Made by a program: the position numbers and the translations under genes | NCBI GenBank assembly: GCA_028284745.1 | Contig: JANQRC010000064.1 | Span: forward strand, 41,495 to 105,494 | DNA length: 64,000 nt | Direction of reading: 5' to 3' | Origin: Flavobacteriaceae bacterium | GTDB lineage: Bacteria > Bacteroidota > Bacteroidia > Flavobacteriales > Flavobacteriaceae | The notes under the pieces: generated by a model | The model's database searches: none | Told to the model about the DNA's origin: nothing | What the model saw: only the letters and a program-made list of their open reading frames with translations | Part shown: in pieces, positions 37,345-45,908 of the stretch | Layout of the letters: every line of letters starts with the position of its first letter | Position numbering within the stretch: the stretch's first letter is position 1

Positions 37345-37367
37345 AATTTTAAAATTTATTCATTTCA

Positions 37368-38453
37368 ATGATTGAAAAATCTAAGCATGTGAAAAAGCAC
37401 AATTTTAGCGCAGGACCCTGTATCCTTCCAGAGGAAGTACTTCGGAAAGCCTCACAAGCAGTAGTTGATCTTGATGGTCTTGGACTATCGCTCATCGAGA
37501 TCTCGCACCGCAGCAAGCCCTTTGTAGCTGTTATGGAAAAAGCACGGTCACTCGCTTTAGAACTACTTGGCCTAGAAGGCAAAGGCTATCAGGCATTGTT
37601 TCTTCAAGGAGGCGCAAGCACACAGTTTTTGATGGTTGCGTATAACCTGTTACAGAACAAAGCTGCCTACCTGAACACGGGTACCTGGTCTACCAAAGCC
37701 ATCAAGGAAGCCAAATTGTTTGGTGATATGATCGAAGTGGCATCGTCCAAGGACGCAAACTTCAACTATATCCCAAGAGAGTACGAGATCCCATCAGATG
37801 TAGATTATTTTCACTGCACCAGCAACAATACCATTTTCGGCACTTCGATGAAAGACTTTCCGAACTCGCCTGTACCGATGATCTGTGACATGAGCTCAGA
37901 CATCTTTTCACGTCAATTGGATTTCTCGAAGTTCGATATCATCTATGCGGGTGCGCAAAAGAATATGGGTCCGGCAGGGACAACACTTGTAGTGCTCAAG
38001 GAGGATGTACTTGGTAAAGTAGACCGTGCCATTCCTTCTATGCTAGATTATAATGTTCATCTAGGCAAAGACAGCATGTTCAATACACCATCAGTGTTCG
38101 CAGTCTATGTTTCGATGTTGACCTTAGCATGGCTCAAGGATCTCGGTGGAATTGTCACCATTGAAAAAGTAAACGAAGAGAAGGCTTCGCTTATTTATGA
38201 CGAAATAGATCGAAACCCATTGTTCAAAGGATTTGCAGCAGTTGAAGACAGAAGCTTTATGAATGCCACCTTCAACCTAACCGACAGAGGTCTAACTGGT
38301 AAATTTGATGCACTATGGCAAGAAGCCGACATCAATGGCCTTAACGGTCACAGAAGCGTAGGCGGATATAGAGCATCCATGTATAATGCGTTGCCCGTTA
38401 GCAGTGTACAGGTATTAGTAGACACCATGCAGGAATTAGAAAGAACAGCATAA
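37368..38453 (+). CDS. serC: phosphoserine aminotransferase SerC
   Basis: PLP-dependent conversion of 3-phosphohydroxypyruvate to phosphoserine in serine biosynthesis. The product has 361 residues from the ATG at 37368. Key stretches are KKHNFSAGPCILPEEVL, LFLQGGASTQF and the PLP lysine in IYAGAQKNMGPAGTT. Most relatives begin at the KKHNFSAGP segment; a GTG at 37389 would give that shorter form (354 residues). serA follows after 92 nt, forming a serine operon that lacks serB in this window. The shared leader element upstream probably regulates it. Confidence 0.95.
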   Translation: MIEKSKHVKKHNFSAGPCILPEEVLRKASQAVVDLDGLGLSLIEISHRSKPFVAVMEKARSLALELLGLEGKGYQALFLQGGASTQFLMVAYNLLQNKAAYLNTGTWSTKAIKEAKLFGDMIEVASSKDANFNYIPREYEIPSDVDYFHCTSNNTIFGTSMKDFPNSPVPMICDMSSDIFSRQLDFSKFDIIYAGAQKNMGPAGTTLVVLKEDVLGKVDRAIPSMLDYNVHLGKDSMFNTPSVFAVYVSMLTLAWLKDLGGIVTIEKVNEEKASLIYDEIDRNPLFKGFAAVEDRSFMNATFNLTDRGLTGKFDALWQEADINGLNGHRSVGGYRASMYNALPVSSVQVLVDTMQELERTA

Positions 38454-38545
38454 AAATTGGTTGATGGTGTCAAGGGTTCATAGGTACTGGCCAAAAGCGC
38501 TAAAGCTATCCAACCCCGTAAGACTTATAAACTTAAACTACAAGA

Positions 38546-39508
38546 ATGAAAGTTTTAGCAAACGACGGAATCTCTCAAAGCGGCGTGGATGCCTTGCAAC
38601 AAGCTGGTTTTAAGGTGATCACCACCAAAGTGGCACAAGAACAATTAGAAAATTTCATCAATGAGAACCACGTAGATGTGCTTTTGGTACGTTCTGCAAC
38701 TACGGTGCGTCAAGATCTGATCGACGCATGTCCAAGCCTTAAGGTCATCGGTCGTGGTGGTGTAGGTATGGACAATATTGATGTGGAATACGCACGCAGC
38801 AAAGGTCTGCATGTGATCAATACACCTGCCGCTTCCTCTAGTTCTGTAGCAGAATTGGTGTTTGCGCACTTGTACGGTGGCGTACGCTTTTTGCACGACG
38901 CCAATCGGAACATGTCGCTCGACGGCGATAGCAAGTTCAAAGAATTGAAGAAAGCGTACGGAGGCGGGACAGAGTTGCGAGGAAAGACGATCGGGATCAT
39001 TGGTTTCGGTAGAATTGGTCGTGAAGTGGCAAAAATTGCGTTGGGCGTAGGTATGAAGGTAATTGCTTCGGATAAGTTTGTGGGAAAAGCCGGCATCAAG
39101 GTAGAGTTCTACAACGGACAATACATCAACGTAGAGATAGAAACCGAACCAGTCGAAGATATCTTCAAACATGCAGATTTCATCACTCTGCACGTTCCTG
39201 CCCAGAAAGAATATGTAATTGGCAAAAAAGAGATCGAAGCCATGAAGGACGGTGTGGGCATTATCAATGCTGCCCGTGGTGGTGTCATCGACGAAGTAGC
39301 ACTGGTCAATGCTTTAGACAGCGGTAAAGTTTCTTTTGCAGGTCTTGATGTTTTCGAAGACGAACCCAGACCAGCTGTCAAAGTATTGATGCACCCAAAG
39401 GTATCGCTCACCCCCCATATCGGAGCAGCTACCAAAGAGGCCCAAGATCGTATCGGAACCGAGCTGGCTTCACAAATTGTGAGCATCTTAAAGACAGAAA
39501 CGGTATAA
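38546..39508 (+). CDS. serA: D-3-phosphoglycerate dehydrogenase SerA
   Basis: First step of serine biosynthesis. The 320-residue product is the short form without a C-terminal ACT domain, so no serine feedback domain is present. The Rossmann loop GIIGFGRIGREVA, catalytic Arg in NAARGGVIDE, Glu in DVFEDEPRP and His in LTPHIGAAT are all present. It is followed by a strong terminator. Confidence 0.95.
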   Translation: MKVLANDGISQSGVDALQQAGFKVITTKVAQEQLENFINENHVDVLLVRSATTVRQDLIDACPSLKVIGRGGVGMDNIDVEYARSKGLHVINTPAASSSSVAELVFAHLYGGVRFLHDANRNMSLDGDSKFKELKKAYGGGTELRGKTIGIIGFGRIGREVAKIALGVGMKVIASDKFVGKAGIKVEFYNGQYINVEIETEPVEDIFKHADFITLHVPAQKEYVIGKKEIEAMKDGVGIINAARGGVIDEVALVNALDSGKVSFAGLDVFEDEPRPAVKVLMHPKVSLTPHIGAATKEAQDRIGTELASQIVSILKTETV

Positions 39509-39530
39509 GATTGATCTTTTATAAAACTGG

Positions 39531-39561
39531 AAGTCCTTCACAAGAGTGAGGGACTTTTTTT
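39531..39561 (+). terminator. rho-independent terminator after serA
   Basis: An 11-bp stem AAGTCCTTCAC / GTGAGGGACTT (one mismatch/wobble) with an AAGA loop is followed by seven T. Confidence 0.9.
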
Positions 39562-39596
39562 GTACCTTCAGGCCGCAACAAAAAAACACATAAAAT

Positions 39597-40244
39597 ATGG
39601 AAGGACTTTTAGATCTTATTAATAGTGACCTGGGCAAGCAGATCATTAGTGGTGTAAGCCAGCAATCGGGCGCTTCACAAGGGCAAACTGCAGATGTATT
39701 GACCATGGCATTGCCTGTGCTCATGGGTGCCATGCGTAAGAATGCTTCAACTCCCGAGGGTGCACGAGGATTGCTCGGAGCCTTATCACACCAGAAACAC
39801 AGTGGTGGTATTCTTGACAATCTGGGAGACCTATTCCAAGGTGGCGTAGACAAGTCGGTAATGGAAGATGGCGCAGGTATTTTAGGGCACGTATTGGGCG
39901 CCAAAAGACCTGCCGTACAAAACGCCTTGAGTCAAGAATCAGGCCTCGATGCTGGATCTATTGGACAGATCCTAGAAGTAGCTGCCCCTATTCTAATGGG
40001 CTTCCTAGGAAAGCAAACACAACAAGCAAACATCAGTGATGCAAATGGACTTGGTTCTTTGCTCAGTGGCGTGATGGGCGCGGAACAACCCAAGCAAAGC
40101 CAAAGCCTTATCGAGCAGCTTATAGACGCTGATGGTGACGGAAGCATCATTGATGATGTTGCTGGCATGGTGTTAGGTGGAAATCAACAGAAAAAGAAAA
40201 GTGGCCTCGGCGGATTGTTAGGTGGGCTATTTGGTAGAAGATAA
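39597..40244 (+). CDS. DUF937 family protein
   Basis: The product has 215 residues and is rich in Gly, Gln and Ser. It begins MEGLLDLINSDLGKQIISG, and the DUF937 pattern of paired segments (VLTMALPVLMGAMRKNA and ILEVAAPILMGFLGKQ) is clear. It ends in a Gly-rich stretch (GLGGLLGGLFGRR). The family is uncharacterised in detail. It is flanked by terminators on both sides, so probably monocistronic. Confidence 0.85.
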   Translation: MEGLLDLINSDLGKQIISGVSQQSGASQGQTADVLTMALPVLMGAMRKNASTPEGARGLLGALSHQKHSGGILDNLGDLFQGGVDKSVMEDGAGILGHVLGAKRPAVQNALSQESGLDAGSIGQILEVAAPILMGFLGKQTQQANISDANGLGSLLSGVMGAEQPKQSQSLIEQLIDADGDGSIIDDVAGMVLGGNQQKKKSGLGGLLGGLFGRR

Positions 40245-40269
40245 TTGTAGGTCCAGCGATGTGCGAACA

Positions 40270-40294
40270 AGGCCAGTTGTTAGACTGGCTTTTT
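40270..40294 (+). terminator. rho-independent terminator after DUF937 gene
   Basis: Stem GCCAGT / ACTGGC, extended by an A-T and a G-T pair, followed by five T. Confidence 0.8.
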
Positions 40295-40354
40295 GCTGTT
40301 AAAATATTGATAAGCCCCAAATGCTAACAGCATGATTTTTGTAACTTTAACAAT

Positions 40355-40804
40355 ATGAGATACCTGTTTTCCATATTTCTTGTCGCGATCCTCATCTTTA
40401 GTTGCTCCCCAACAAAAGACACCTTGAATGTGTCTGGCACCGAGCGTGAATTGTTCAATGAGAAAGGGCAAGACACCGTAAAGATCGCTTCAGAGAACCC
40501 AGATGATGAATGGGAGATCATTATCATCGACCCAGGTTTCAACACATGGCTAAGAAGTATTGCCAGGCCCAGAGCGTACTACTCACAAAACTTCATGGAG
40601 ATCAGAAACCAAATATGGGTCACCACATGGAATCAGCGTGTCATCCAACCCGCCCGCTTCGACCCTAACTTATACATGTTACAGATCGATTACAGGCCAG
40701 ATATAGATTATGGCTATGAAGTCAATTATCAGCTATACAACTACCTAGTCTACTTCCAGCGAAAATACAACCAGAGATTGGGTGGACCATTACCACGCAT
40801 TTGA
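40355..40804 (+). CDS. DUF6146-like lipoprotein
   Basis: The product has 149 residues with a lipoprotein signal peptide (RYLFSIFLVAILIFSC, lipidated Cys at 17). The mature part contains DDEWEIIIIDPGFNTWL and an aromatic-rich tail (VNYQLYNYLVYFQRKYNQ). I recall DUF6146 for this family in Flavobacteriia; the number is from memory. Function is unknown. A DUF6787-like membrane protein gene follows after 29 nt. Confidence 0.75.
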   Translation: MRYLFSIFLVAILIFSCSPTKDTLNVSGTERELFNEKGQDTVKIASENPDDEWEIIIIDPGFNTWLRSIARPRAYYSQNFMEIRNQIWVTTWNQRVIQPARFDPNLYMLQIDYRPDIDYGYEVNYQLYNYLVYFQRKYNQRLGGPLPRI

Positions 40805-40833
40805 TGTATCTTTGTGAGTCGAATTGACGGTCA

Positions 40834-41154
40834 ATGAAAAAGCTCAAAGAACGCTGGGGAATCACCTCTAACTTTCAACTTGTTATCATACTCATTGTCT
40901 TTGCCATCACGGGGTCTTCTTCAGTGTATGTGGCAAAACCTTTCTTGGGTCTGATCGGTTTGCAAAGACCAACATTTCCAGAAGGTCTCTGGTGGGGAGG
41001 GTTGGCCTATGGAATGCTCAGGCTTTTGTTGATCTTTCCGTTCTATCAAGTTTTGCTGGTTCTATTTGGGTGGCTCTTTGGGCAATTCAAGTTCTTTTGG
41101 AATTTCGAGAAGAAGATGTTGAAGCATATGGGGCTAGGTTTTCTGCTCAAGTGA
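40834..41154 (+). CDS. DUF6787-like membrane protein
   Basis: The product has 106 residues with two to three membrane helices (NFQLVIILIVFAITGSS, LLLIFPFYQVLLVLFGWLFG). The middle reads GLQRPTFPEGLWWGGLAYG. It ends KKMLKHMGLGFLLK. I recall DUF6787 from Flavobacteriia, again from memory. Its function is unknown. It probably shares an operon with the preceding lipoprotein. Confidence 0.72.
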   Translation: MKKLKERWGITSNFQLVIILIVFAITGSSSVYVAKPFLGLIGLQRPTFPEGLWWGGLAYGMLRLLLIFPFYQVLLVLFGWLFGQFKFFWNFEKKMLKHMGLGFLLK

Positions 41155-41195
41155 CTTTAGCATTTATTTAACGTTTTTTAGTTTAATAGAATAAT

Positions 41196-41203
41196 TACCT
41201 TTG
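41196..41203 (+). promoter_or_regulatory. putative -7 box of the TonB-receptor locus
   Basis: TACCTTTG matches TAnnTTTG and ends 5 nt before the GTG start of the next gene, predicting an almost leaderless transcript. Confidence 0.5.
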
Positions 41204-41208
41204 GACAC

Positions 41209-41517
41209 GTGAATTTGAGTGTTAGGCAAATAGGTGTCCAGATATTGTTCTTATTGTTGGTGATGATCAAAGTATCAGCCCTGCATGTCTATGCGCATGA
41301 GTTTGGGTTTACCGATGATTGCATAGAACATTGCGAGCATTGTGAGCAAGCTGTCATCGATAGCATTTCTCCTGCTCTTGCCGCACATGCGTTTATTGTC
41401 CCAGCGCCAGAGATCATACGATCTATCCACAGCACGGTCAATTCCTATCTGTCTACAACTCCTTTTAATAAGTTACAAGGGCAGTTCTTCAACAAACCTC
41501 CTCCTGCTGATTGTTAG
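41209..41517 (+). CDS. Cys/His-rich secreted protein upstream of a TonB receptor
   Basis: The product has 102 residues with GTG as start, within 6 nt of the -7 box. A hydrophobic N-terminal segment (about 7-28) acts as a signal or anchor. It is followed by HVYAHEFGFTDDCIEHCEHC, a dense cluster of His, Cys and acidic residues that could bind a metal such as zinc or copper. The rest is ordinary. Small proteins of this type are often found beside metal-related TonB receptors. Metal binding is an inference from residue content. Confidence 0.65.
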   Translation: MNLSVRQIGVQILFLLLVMIKVSALHVYAHEFGFTDDCIEHCEHCEQAVIDSISPALAAHAFIVPAPEIIRSIHSTVNSYLSTTPFNKLQGQFFNKPPPADC

Positions 41518-41529
41518 AACAGAAAAACT

Positions 41530-41554
41530 GTAAGAACACTACACGTGTGCTTAC
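41530..41554 (+). promoter_or_regulatory. hairpin between the Cys/His-rich gene and the TonB receptor
   Basis: A stem of GTAAG / CTTAC and ACAC / GTGT separated by a single A-G mismatch closes a TACAC loop. There is no T-run after it, so it is either a processing or regulatory structure or a weak terminator. Confidence 0.45.
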
Positions 41555-41579
41555 TCATATACCGTTTTAACAATATGCC

Positions 41580-41729
41580 ATGAATCATTTTACTATAGGC
41601 TTTTTAATAAGTCTTACTTCTCTCCTAATTTTTTTACAATACTACGCTAGTTTCTCAGCAGGTAGATTAGTTGGCAAATTATATCGACAAGCCATGCCAG
41701 ATATTAAAGGAGAGCTTTATTGCGTGTAA
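41580..41729 (+). CDS. possible small membrane protein, 49 aa
   Basis: A 49-residue frame begins MNHFTIGFLISLTSLLIFLQ and shows one strong hydrophobic helix, then a polar tail with basic and acidic residues ending ELYCV. It lies in the gap between the Cys/His-rich gene and the TonB receptor. No Shine-Dalgarno or -7 box is evident. It is a plausible gene because membrane and tail are well separated, but an accidental frame in AT-rich DNA remains possible. Confidence 0.35.
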   Translation: MNHFTIGFLISLTSLLIFLQYYASFSAGRLVGKLYRQAMPDIKGELYCV

Positions 41730-41794
41730 TAAGGTTTGAAGAGCAAGAGATACAACATCTTAGCCAATAGTAATTTTTCAATCAAAACCCTATA

Positions 41795-44197
41795 ATGAAG
41801 CAGCTACTTTTATTTTTCGTGTTGATGTCGTCATCGCTGGCAATGATGGCCCAAGAAGCACCTTGCGACCACTCTATTAGTGGCCAGGTATTGGATGTCG
41901 ATACTGAAAAGCCCATCCCCTACGCTGTTGTCAAAGCTAGTGGCACAGAAAAGTATACCAGCACTGACTTAAATGGTAATTTTAAAATCGATGATCTATG
42001 TTCAGAAAAGAATACCCTCATCATTTCGTGCGTAGGTTATGCTGATTCGACAAAAAATCATGAGCACGATTCGGAGATACACTTCTATTTAACCCAAGAG
42101 GTCGTGGGCTTAGATGAAGTCACCATTCAAGCACAGAAGAATAAAGAGAAAGGTACAGAGACCATTTCACAAGTTACGCTCAACGAAGCGGAAATTGTCA
42201 GCAATCCCACACAATCCTTAGCTGCTGCCCTATCCGGATTAGAAGGAGTGACATTCTCATCAAATGGAGCTAACGTACAATTGCCAGTCATACATGGTTT
42301 GTATGGTAATCGAATCTTGATATTGAACAATGGCTTGAAACATGGTTTTCAAAATTGGGGAACCGACCATGCACCTGAGATAGATATCACTTCTGCAAAC
42401 AGCATTACTGTAGTTAAAGGAGCTGCCGGCGTAAGATATGGTCCAGAAGCTTTGGGCGGCGCCATAGTAGTAGAGCCCAATCCTTTGCTCTTAAACAATC
42501 CATTGTATGCAGAACTCAGTACAGGCTACCAGACCAACGGCCGTGGCTACAATGTAAATCTAGAGGTTGGAAAAGGCTCAAAGAATTGGAGCTACTTTGC
42601 CAATGGTAATTATATCCAGATTGGTGACCGCAACGCTCCTGATTATAACTTAACAAATTCTGGGAAAGAAGAAAAAGCATTTGGTTTCGGTGTCCTTCAT
42701 CATTTGGAAGATTGGGATTTTAAAGTCAACTACAGTTTTGTGGATCAAAACTTGGCACTTTTACGATCTTCTATAGCAGACAGTCCTAATGCTTTCATCC
42801 GAGCTATTAATTCGGAAGAACCCATCATCATCAATCCGTTTTCCTACGACATCAATCAACCTAGCCAGACGACTCAACACCATTTGGCAAAGGCAGAAAT
42901 CAATTGGTGGTACTCTGACGAGGGCAAACTTTCATTGATTGCCGGAGCTCAACTAAACAAAAGGGATGAATTTGATGTCAGAAGAAATGCGGACTTACCT
43001 ATCATCGACCTCGATTTGATCACCTATGACTATCAACTAGAGTGGAAACATCCCGAGTGGCGTGGATTGGATGGCCTCATTGGTGTTCAGTATTTCAGTC
43101 AGAATAATGACAACAATCCAGGCACGCAGACCACTCCTTTCATTCCTAACTACAACACCAACCGATTTAGTGCCTTTGCCATAGAAAGTCTAGATTTTGG
43201 CAAGAACACCTTTGAAGCAGGACTTCGATTTGATTTCGAAACCAATGATGTGCGTGGACGGGAAACCAATCAAGATATTTTCAGGGACAAGTATAGTTTT
43301 GCCAACTTTACTGCATCATTGGGCTTTGTACGGCAACTTTCTGAAAACAGTACCTTTAGGTCTAACTTAGGAACTGCTTGGCGTACGCCAAACATGGAGG
43401 AGTTGTTTAGTTTTGGTCAACATGGTTTTAAAACTACCTTCGGCTTGCTGAGATTCTCAGACACCAATGGTGTGCTTAGCACTGATGAAGTAATTCCCTT
43501 GGATGAAAGCGAAGTGGAACCCGAGAGAGGTTACAAATTCATTAACGAGTTCCAAACGAACTACAATGGGAATTCCCATAATCTAACTGTATACTCCCAC
43601 TATATTCAAAATTATATTTTTGATCGCCCAATAGGTGTTTTCGGAACCATCAGAGGTCCCATGCCAGCTTTCATATTCGATCAGGTTGACGCCTTGTTCT
43701 TCGGAACAGATTACAGTTGGAAAAAAGAATGGACCAACGATATTTCGGGGCTATTTGGACTGAGTTTCTTATGGTCAACCAATATTGGTGATAATGACCC
43801 ACTGATCAATCAACCGCCCATTTCCACAAACTATGAACTACAATGGGGTCAGGGTAAAGTATGGATCTTCGATTCTTCACGATGGTCGATCAGACCTAGC
43901 TATACTTTTGAACAGTTTCAAGCACCGCGTACTATTACACCCCAAAGCTTGGTAGATGGGTCTGTAGAACTGACCACAGACTCTGAGATATTTGATTTTG
44001 CCGATGCAACAGAAGGTTACTTTCTACTTGATCTTTCTTGGAATTTTGAATGGAAAAATTTGAGTGGAAGCATCACTGCCCAGAATCTATTGAATACCAG
44101 CTATCGCAATTATCTGAATGAGATGCGGTACTTCGCAGACGAACCAGGTAGAAACATTCTCTTCACACTGAATTACTCATTCAAAAGCAAGAAATAA
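41795..44197 (+). CDS. TonB-dependent outer-membrane receptor
   Basis: The product has 800 residues. A signal peptide (about 1-19) is followed by a CarboxypepD_reg-like domain (about 28-110: SISGQVLDVDTEKPIPYAVV), the plug (about 125-235, with VIHGLYGNRILILNNGLKHG and VKGAAGVRYGPEALGGAIVV), and a beta barrel ending in FTLNYSFKSKK. The plug wording HGFQNWGTDHAPEID resembles metal-type receptors of the ZnuD kind. Zinc or another metal is thus a candidate substrate, unproven. The lipoprotein gene after it and the Cys/His-rich gene before it probably serve the same uptake system. Confidence 0.9.
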   Translation: MKQLLLFFVLMSSSLAMMAQEAPCDHSISGQVLDVDTEKPIPYAVVKASGTEKYTSTDLNGNFKIDDLCSEKNTLIISCVGYADSTKNHEHDSEIHFYLTQEVVGLDEVTIQAQKNKEKGTETISQVTLNEAEIVSNPTQSLAAALSGLEGVTFSSNGANVQLPVIHGLYGNRILILNNGLKHGFQNWGTDHAPEIDITSANSITVVKGAAGVRYGPEALGGAIVVEPNPLLLNNPLYAELSTGYQTNGRGYNVNLEVGKGSKNWSYFANGNYIQIGDRNAPDYNLTNSGKEEKAFGFGVLHHLEDWDFKVNYSFVDQNLALLRSSIADSPNAFIRAINSEEPIIINPFSYDINQPSQTTQHHLAKAEINWWYSDEGKLSLIAGAQLNKRDEFDVRRNADLPIIDLDLITYDYQLEWKHPEWRGLDGLIGVQYFSQNNDNNPGTQTTPFIPNYNTNRFSAFAIESLDFGKNTFEAGLRFDFETNDVRGRETNQDIFRDKYSFANFTASLGFVRQLSENSTFRSNLGTAWRTPNMEELFSFGQHGFKTTFGLLRFSDTNGVLSTDEVIPLDESEVEPERGYKFINEFQTNYNGNSHNLTVYSHYIQNYIFDRPIGVFGTIRGPMPAFIFDQVDALFFGTDYSWKKEWTNDISGLFGLSFLWSTNIGDNDPLINQPPISTNYELQWGQGKVWIFDSSRWSIRPSYTFEQFQAPRTITPQSLVDGSVELTTDSEIFDFADATEGYFLLDLSWNFEWKNLSGSITAQNLLNTSYRNYLNEMRYFADEPGRNILFTLNYSFKSKK

Positions 44198-44320
44198 TGA
44201 ATACAATACAAACACCCAAGAATAGATTGATGACAACGCGATCACCATGAACCTTAACACAAACACGCATTTATCAATTACAAAAGTTAAATACAGTAAA
44301 ACCACTTAAAAACAGTAAAA

Positions 44321-44941
44321 ATGAACACAATCAACAAACTCACAAACCTACGCTTATTGGCCCTTTTGCTTTTAGCCGTAACTATCCCTAGTTGTAATAA
44401 CGATGATGACGCGCCAGGAGAAGAAAATGAAGCAGAAGCCATCACTGATGTAACGCTTATTTTCACCAACGATGCCGATCCAAATGACGTGATCAGAGCT
44501 TCAGCCAACGATCCTGACGGGTTGGGAGTGCAAGAGCTAGAGGTGTTAGATGAAATCACCTTAGACGTGAACACGACCTACACGCTTACTATGGAGATCC
44601 TCAATAACTTGGACCCAACAGATCCAGAGGATATCGGAGAAGAAGTTAGCGAAGAAGATTTTGAACACCAGTTTTTCTTCAGCTTCTCTACCGGTGCCTT
44701 TGCTGATCCAGCAGGTGACGGGAATATTGACAACGCTTCAGACCCACTAAACTACGATGATGAAGATGTAAACGGCAACCCTGTTGGCCTATCTACTTCA
44801 TGGACAACCTCTGGAACAACGTTGACCGATGGAACCTTTACAGCAAGATTGCAACACCAACCAGACATCAAGACAAGTACTACAGGTGCTAATCAAGGAG
44901 ATACCGACTTTGACCTTGAATTTGTCTTAAATATCCAGTAA
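44321..44941 (+). CDS. acidic surface lipoprotein linked to the TonB receptor
   Basis: The product has 206 residues with a lipoprotein signal (LLLLAVTIPSC, lipidated Cys at about 25). The mature protein is Asp/Glu/Asn-rich (NNDDDAPGEENEAEAITDV; EEVSEEDFEHQFFFSFS) and ends in DFDLEFVLNIQ. I recall relatives labelled 'type 1 periplasmic binding fold superfamily protein' next to TonB receptors in Flavobacteriia. The acidic, His-containing segments could bind a metal for delivery to the receptor. It lies 123 nt after the receptor and ends at a strong terminator. Confidence 0.75.
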   Translation: MNTINKLTNLRLLALLLLAVTIPSCNNDDDAPGEENEAEAITDVTLIFTNDADPNDVIRASANDPDGLGVQELEVLDEITLDVNTTYTLTMEILNNLDPTDPEDIGEEVSEEDFEHQFFFSFSTGAFADPAGDGNIDNASDPLNYDDEDVNGNPVGLSTSWTTSGTTLTDGTFTARLQHQPDIKTSTTGANQGDTDFDLEFVLNIQ

Positions 44942-44998
44942 TCGTTTGTGAACCCTTGTCACAATGAACTTGTAGGATTGTTCATTTTATTTAGGGTG

Positions 44999-45032
44999 AA
45001 GAGCGGCATGGTAGCATACCGCTCTTTTTATT
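44999..45032. terminator. bidirectional terminator
   Basis: A 12-bp stem AAGAGCGGCATG / CATACCGCTCTT (one mismatch) with a GTAG loop is followed by TTTATTT on the plus strand. It serves the lipoprotein gene and probably also the convergent queD gene. Confidence 0.88.
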
Positions 45033-45442
45033 TACCAATCTCCGTACTCTACCGAATTCTTAGAAGTCTCGGCAAGGGTAATGTGCAATTGGTTCTTTTT
45101 AGGAAGCTTTTCTTTCAAGATGTCATAAATGATCTTGGCGAAGTTCTCTGTGGAAGGTAACACATCTTCAAACTCAGGGCAGTCCAAATTTAAATTCTTA
45201 TGGTCGAAACGATGCTCTATTTCGGTCTTGATGATCTTTCCTAGGTCTGCCATGTCGATGATAAAACCCGTATCGTAATTCACTTCACCCTTTACCCTGA
45301 CCTCTAGCTCAAAGTTGTGCCCGTGGTAATACGGGTTGTTGCACTTACCGAAGACCTCTTCGTTCTTCTCCTGTGACCAATTGGGGTTGTGCAGGCGATG
45401 GGCCGCATTAAAATGTGCTTTTCTACAGATGGTGACGATCAT
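45032..45442 (-). CDS. 6-pyruvoyl-tetrahydropterin synthase / QueD family enzyme
   Basis: The product has 136 residues. Zinc-binding His residues are in CRKAHFNAAHRL and YYHGHNFELEV, the catalytic Cys in FGKCNNPYYHGH, and the Asp-His pair in RFDHKNLN. LAETSKNSVEYG carries the substrate-binding Glu. Either queuosine synthesis (QueD) or tetrahydrobiopterin synthesis is possible; the proximity of folE on the same strand, which supplies the substrate, fits both. Confidence 0.9.
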   Translation of the reverse strand: MIVTICRKAHFNAAHRLHNPNWSQEKNEEVFGKCNNPYYHGHNFELEVRVKGEVNYDTGFIIDMADLGKIIKTEIEHRFDHKNLNLDCPEFEDVLPSTENFAKIIYDILKEKLPKKNQLHITLAETSKNSVEYGDW

Positions 45443-45463
45443 GCAAGGTTTGTTTCTACAAAA

Positions 45464-45766
45464 TTACGACACATCGATGATCTCTTCGGCTTTTTTTCCC
45501 TTGAAAACATAGGTGTACAACCACATCAATGTAAATGTAGGGATGATGTCGAGCCCGGGGATGGCTTCTTCAATGAATGCTACTGCTCCTGCGATCTGGC
45601 CCTGCCTTCCTTTGTACATCTTGGTCATGAGCCATGCAGCGACAGGAGCCCAGATAACGTCTGAGAACTCCCCTACTCCAGGAATGATAAAAGAGACCAT
45701 CCCTAAGGCATCGAATAAAATACTTAGACCAAGCTTTTGGTATTTCTTATCGTCGTTCTTTGACAT
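45464..45766 (-). CDS. conserved small membrane protein
   Basis: The product has 100 residues with three hydrophobic segments, including LGMVSFIIPGVGEFSDVIWA, PVAAWLMTKMY and IIPTFTLMWLYTYVF. It begins with a charged SKNDDKKYQK stretch. I do not recognise a function, though it resembles uncharacterised proteins in Flavobacteriia. It sits between queD (21 nt downstream) and folE, on the same strand, so an operon is likely. Confidence 0.7.
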   Translation of the reverse strand: MSKNDDKKYQKLGLSILFDALGMVSFIIPGVGEFSDVIWAPVAAWLMTKMYKGRQGQIAGAVAFIEEAIPGLDIIPTFTLMWLYTYVFKGKKAEEIIDVS

Positions 45767-45853
45767 GCGAATTGTAGTTTACGTTCACCAAAGATACACA
45801 ATAAGGATGCCAAAACAGTTCTCAATTGGTAGCACACGGTTTTCAGTGTTGCT

Positions 45854-45879
45854 GTCCTGTCCCTTGGTCCTGTCCCTTG
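45854..45879. repeat. tandem 13-mer repeat
   Basis: GTCCTGTCCCTTG occurs twice head to tail, with related fragments on either side (CTGTC, CTTGTTCTTG). It sits in the folE 3' gap and looks like the degenerate short-repeat debris common in Flavobacteriia intergenic DNA. Confidence 0.7.
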
Positions 45880-45908
45880 TTCTTGCGTCTTACTCCTCAG
45901 ACCTGGGA

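Noticed and set aside
37305..37367. Known riboswitch class upstream of serC
   Set aside because: I compared the hairpin with consensus features of SAM, THF, preQ1 and PRPP-type riboswitches as I remember them and found no match; it is reported as an unassigned leader element.
38645..39193. Long open frame antisense to serA
   Set aside because: It lies entirely within serA, has no recognisable domain, and has an unusual composition (many Cys, His, Tyr) typical of antisense frames.
44238..44300. 20-residue frame between the TonB receptor and the lipoprotein
   Set aside because: It is short, has no signal or hydrophobic segment, and lies in AT-rich DNA with a 9-bp direct repeat (ACAGTAAAA); nothing supports translation.
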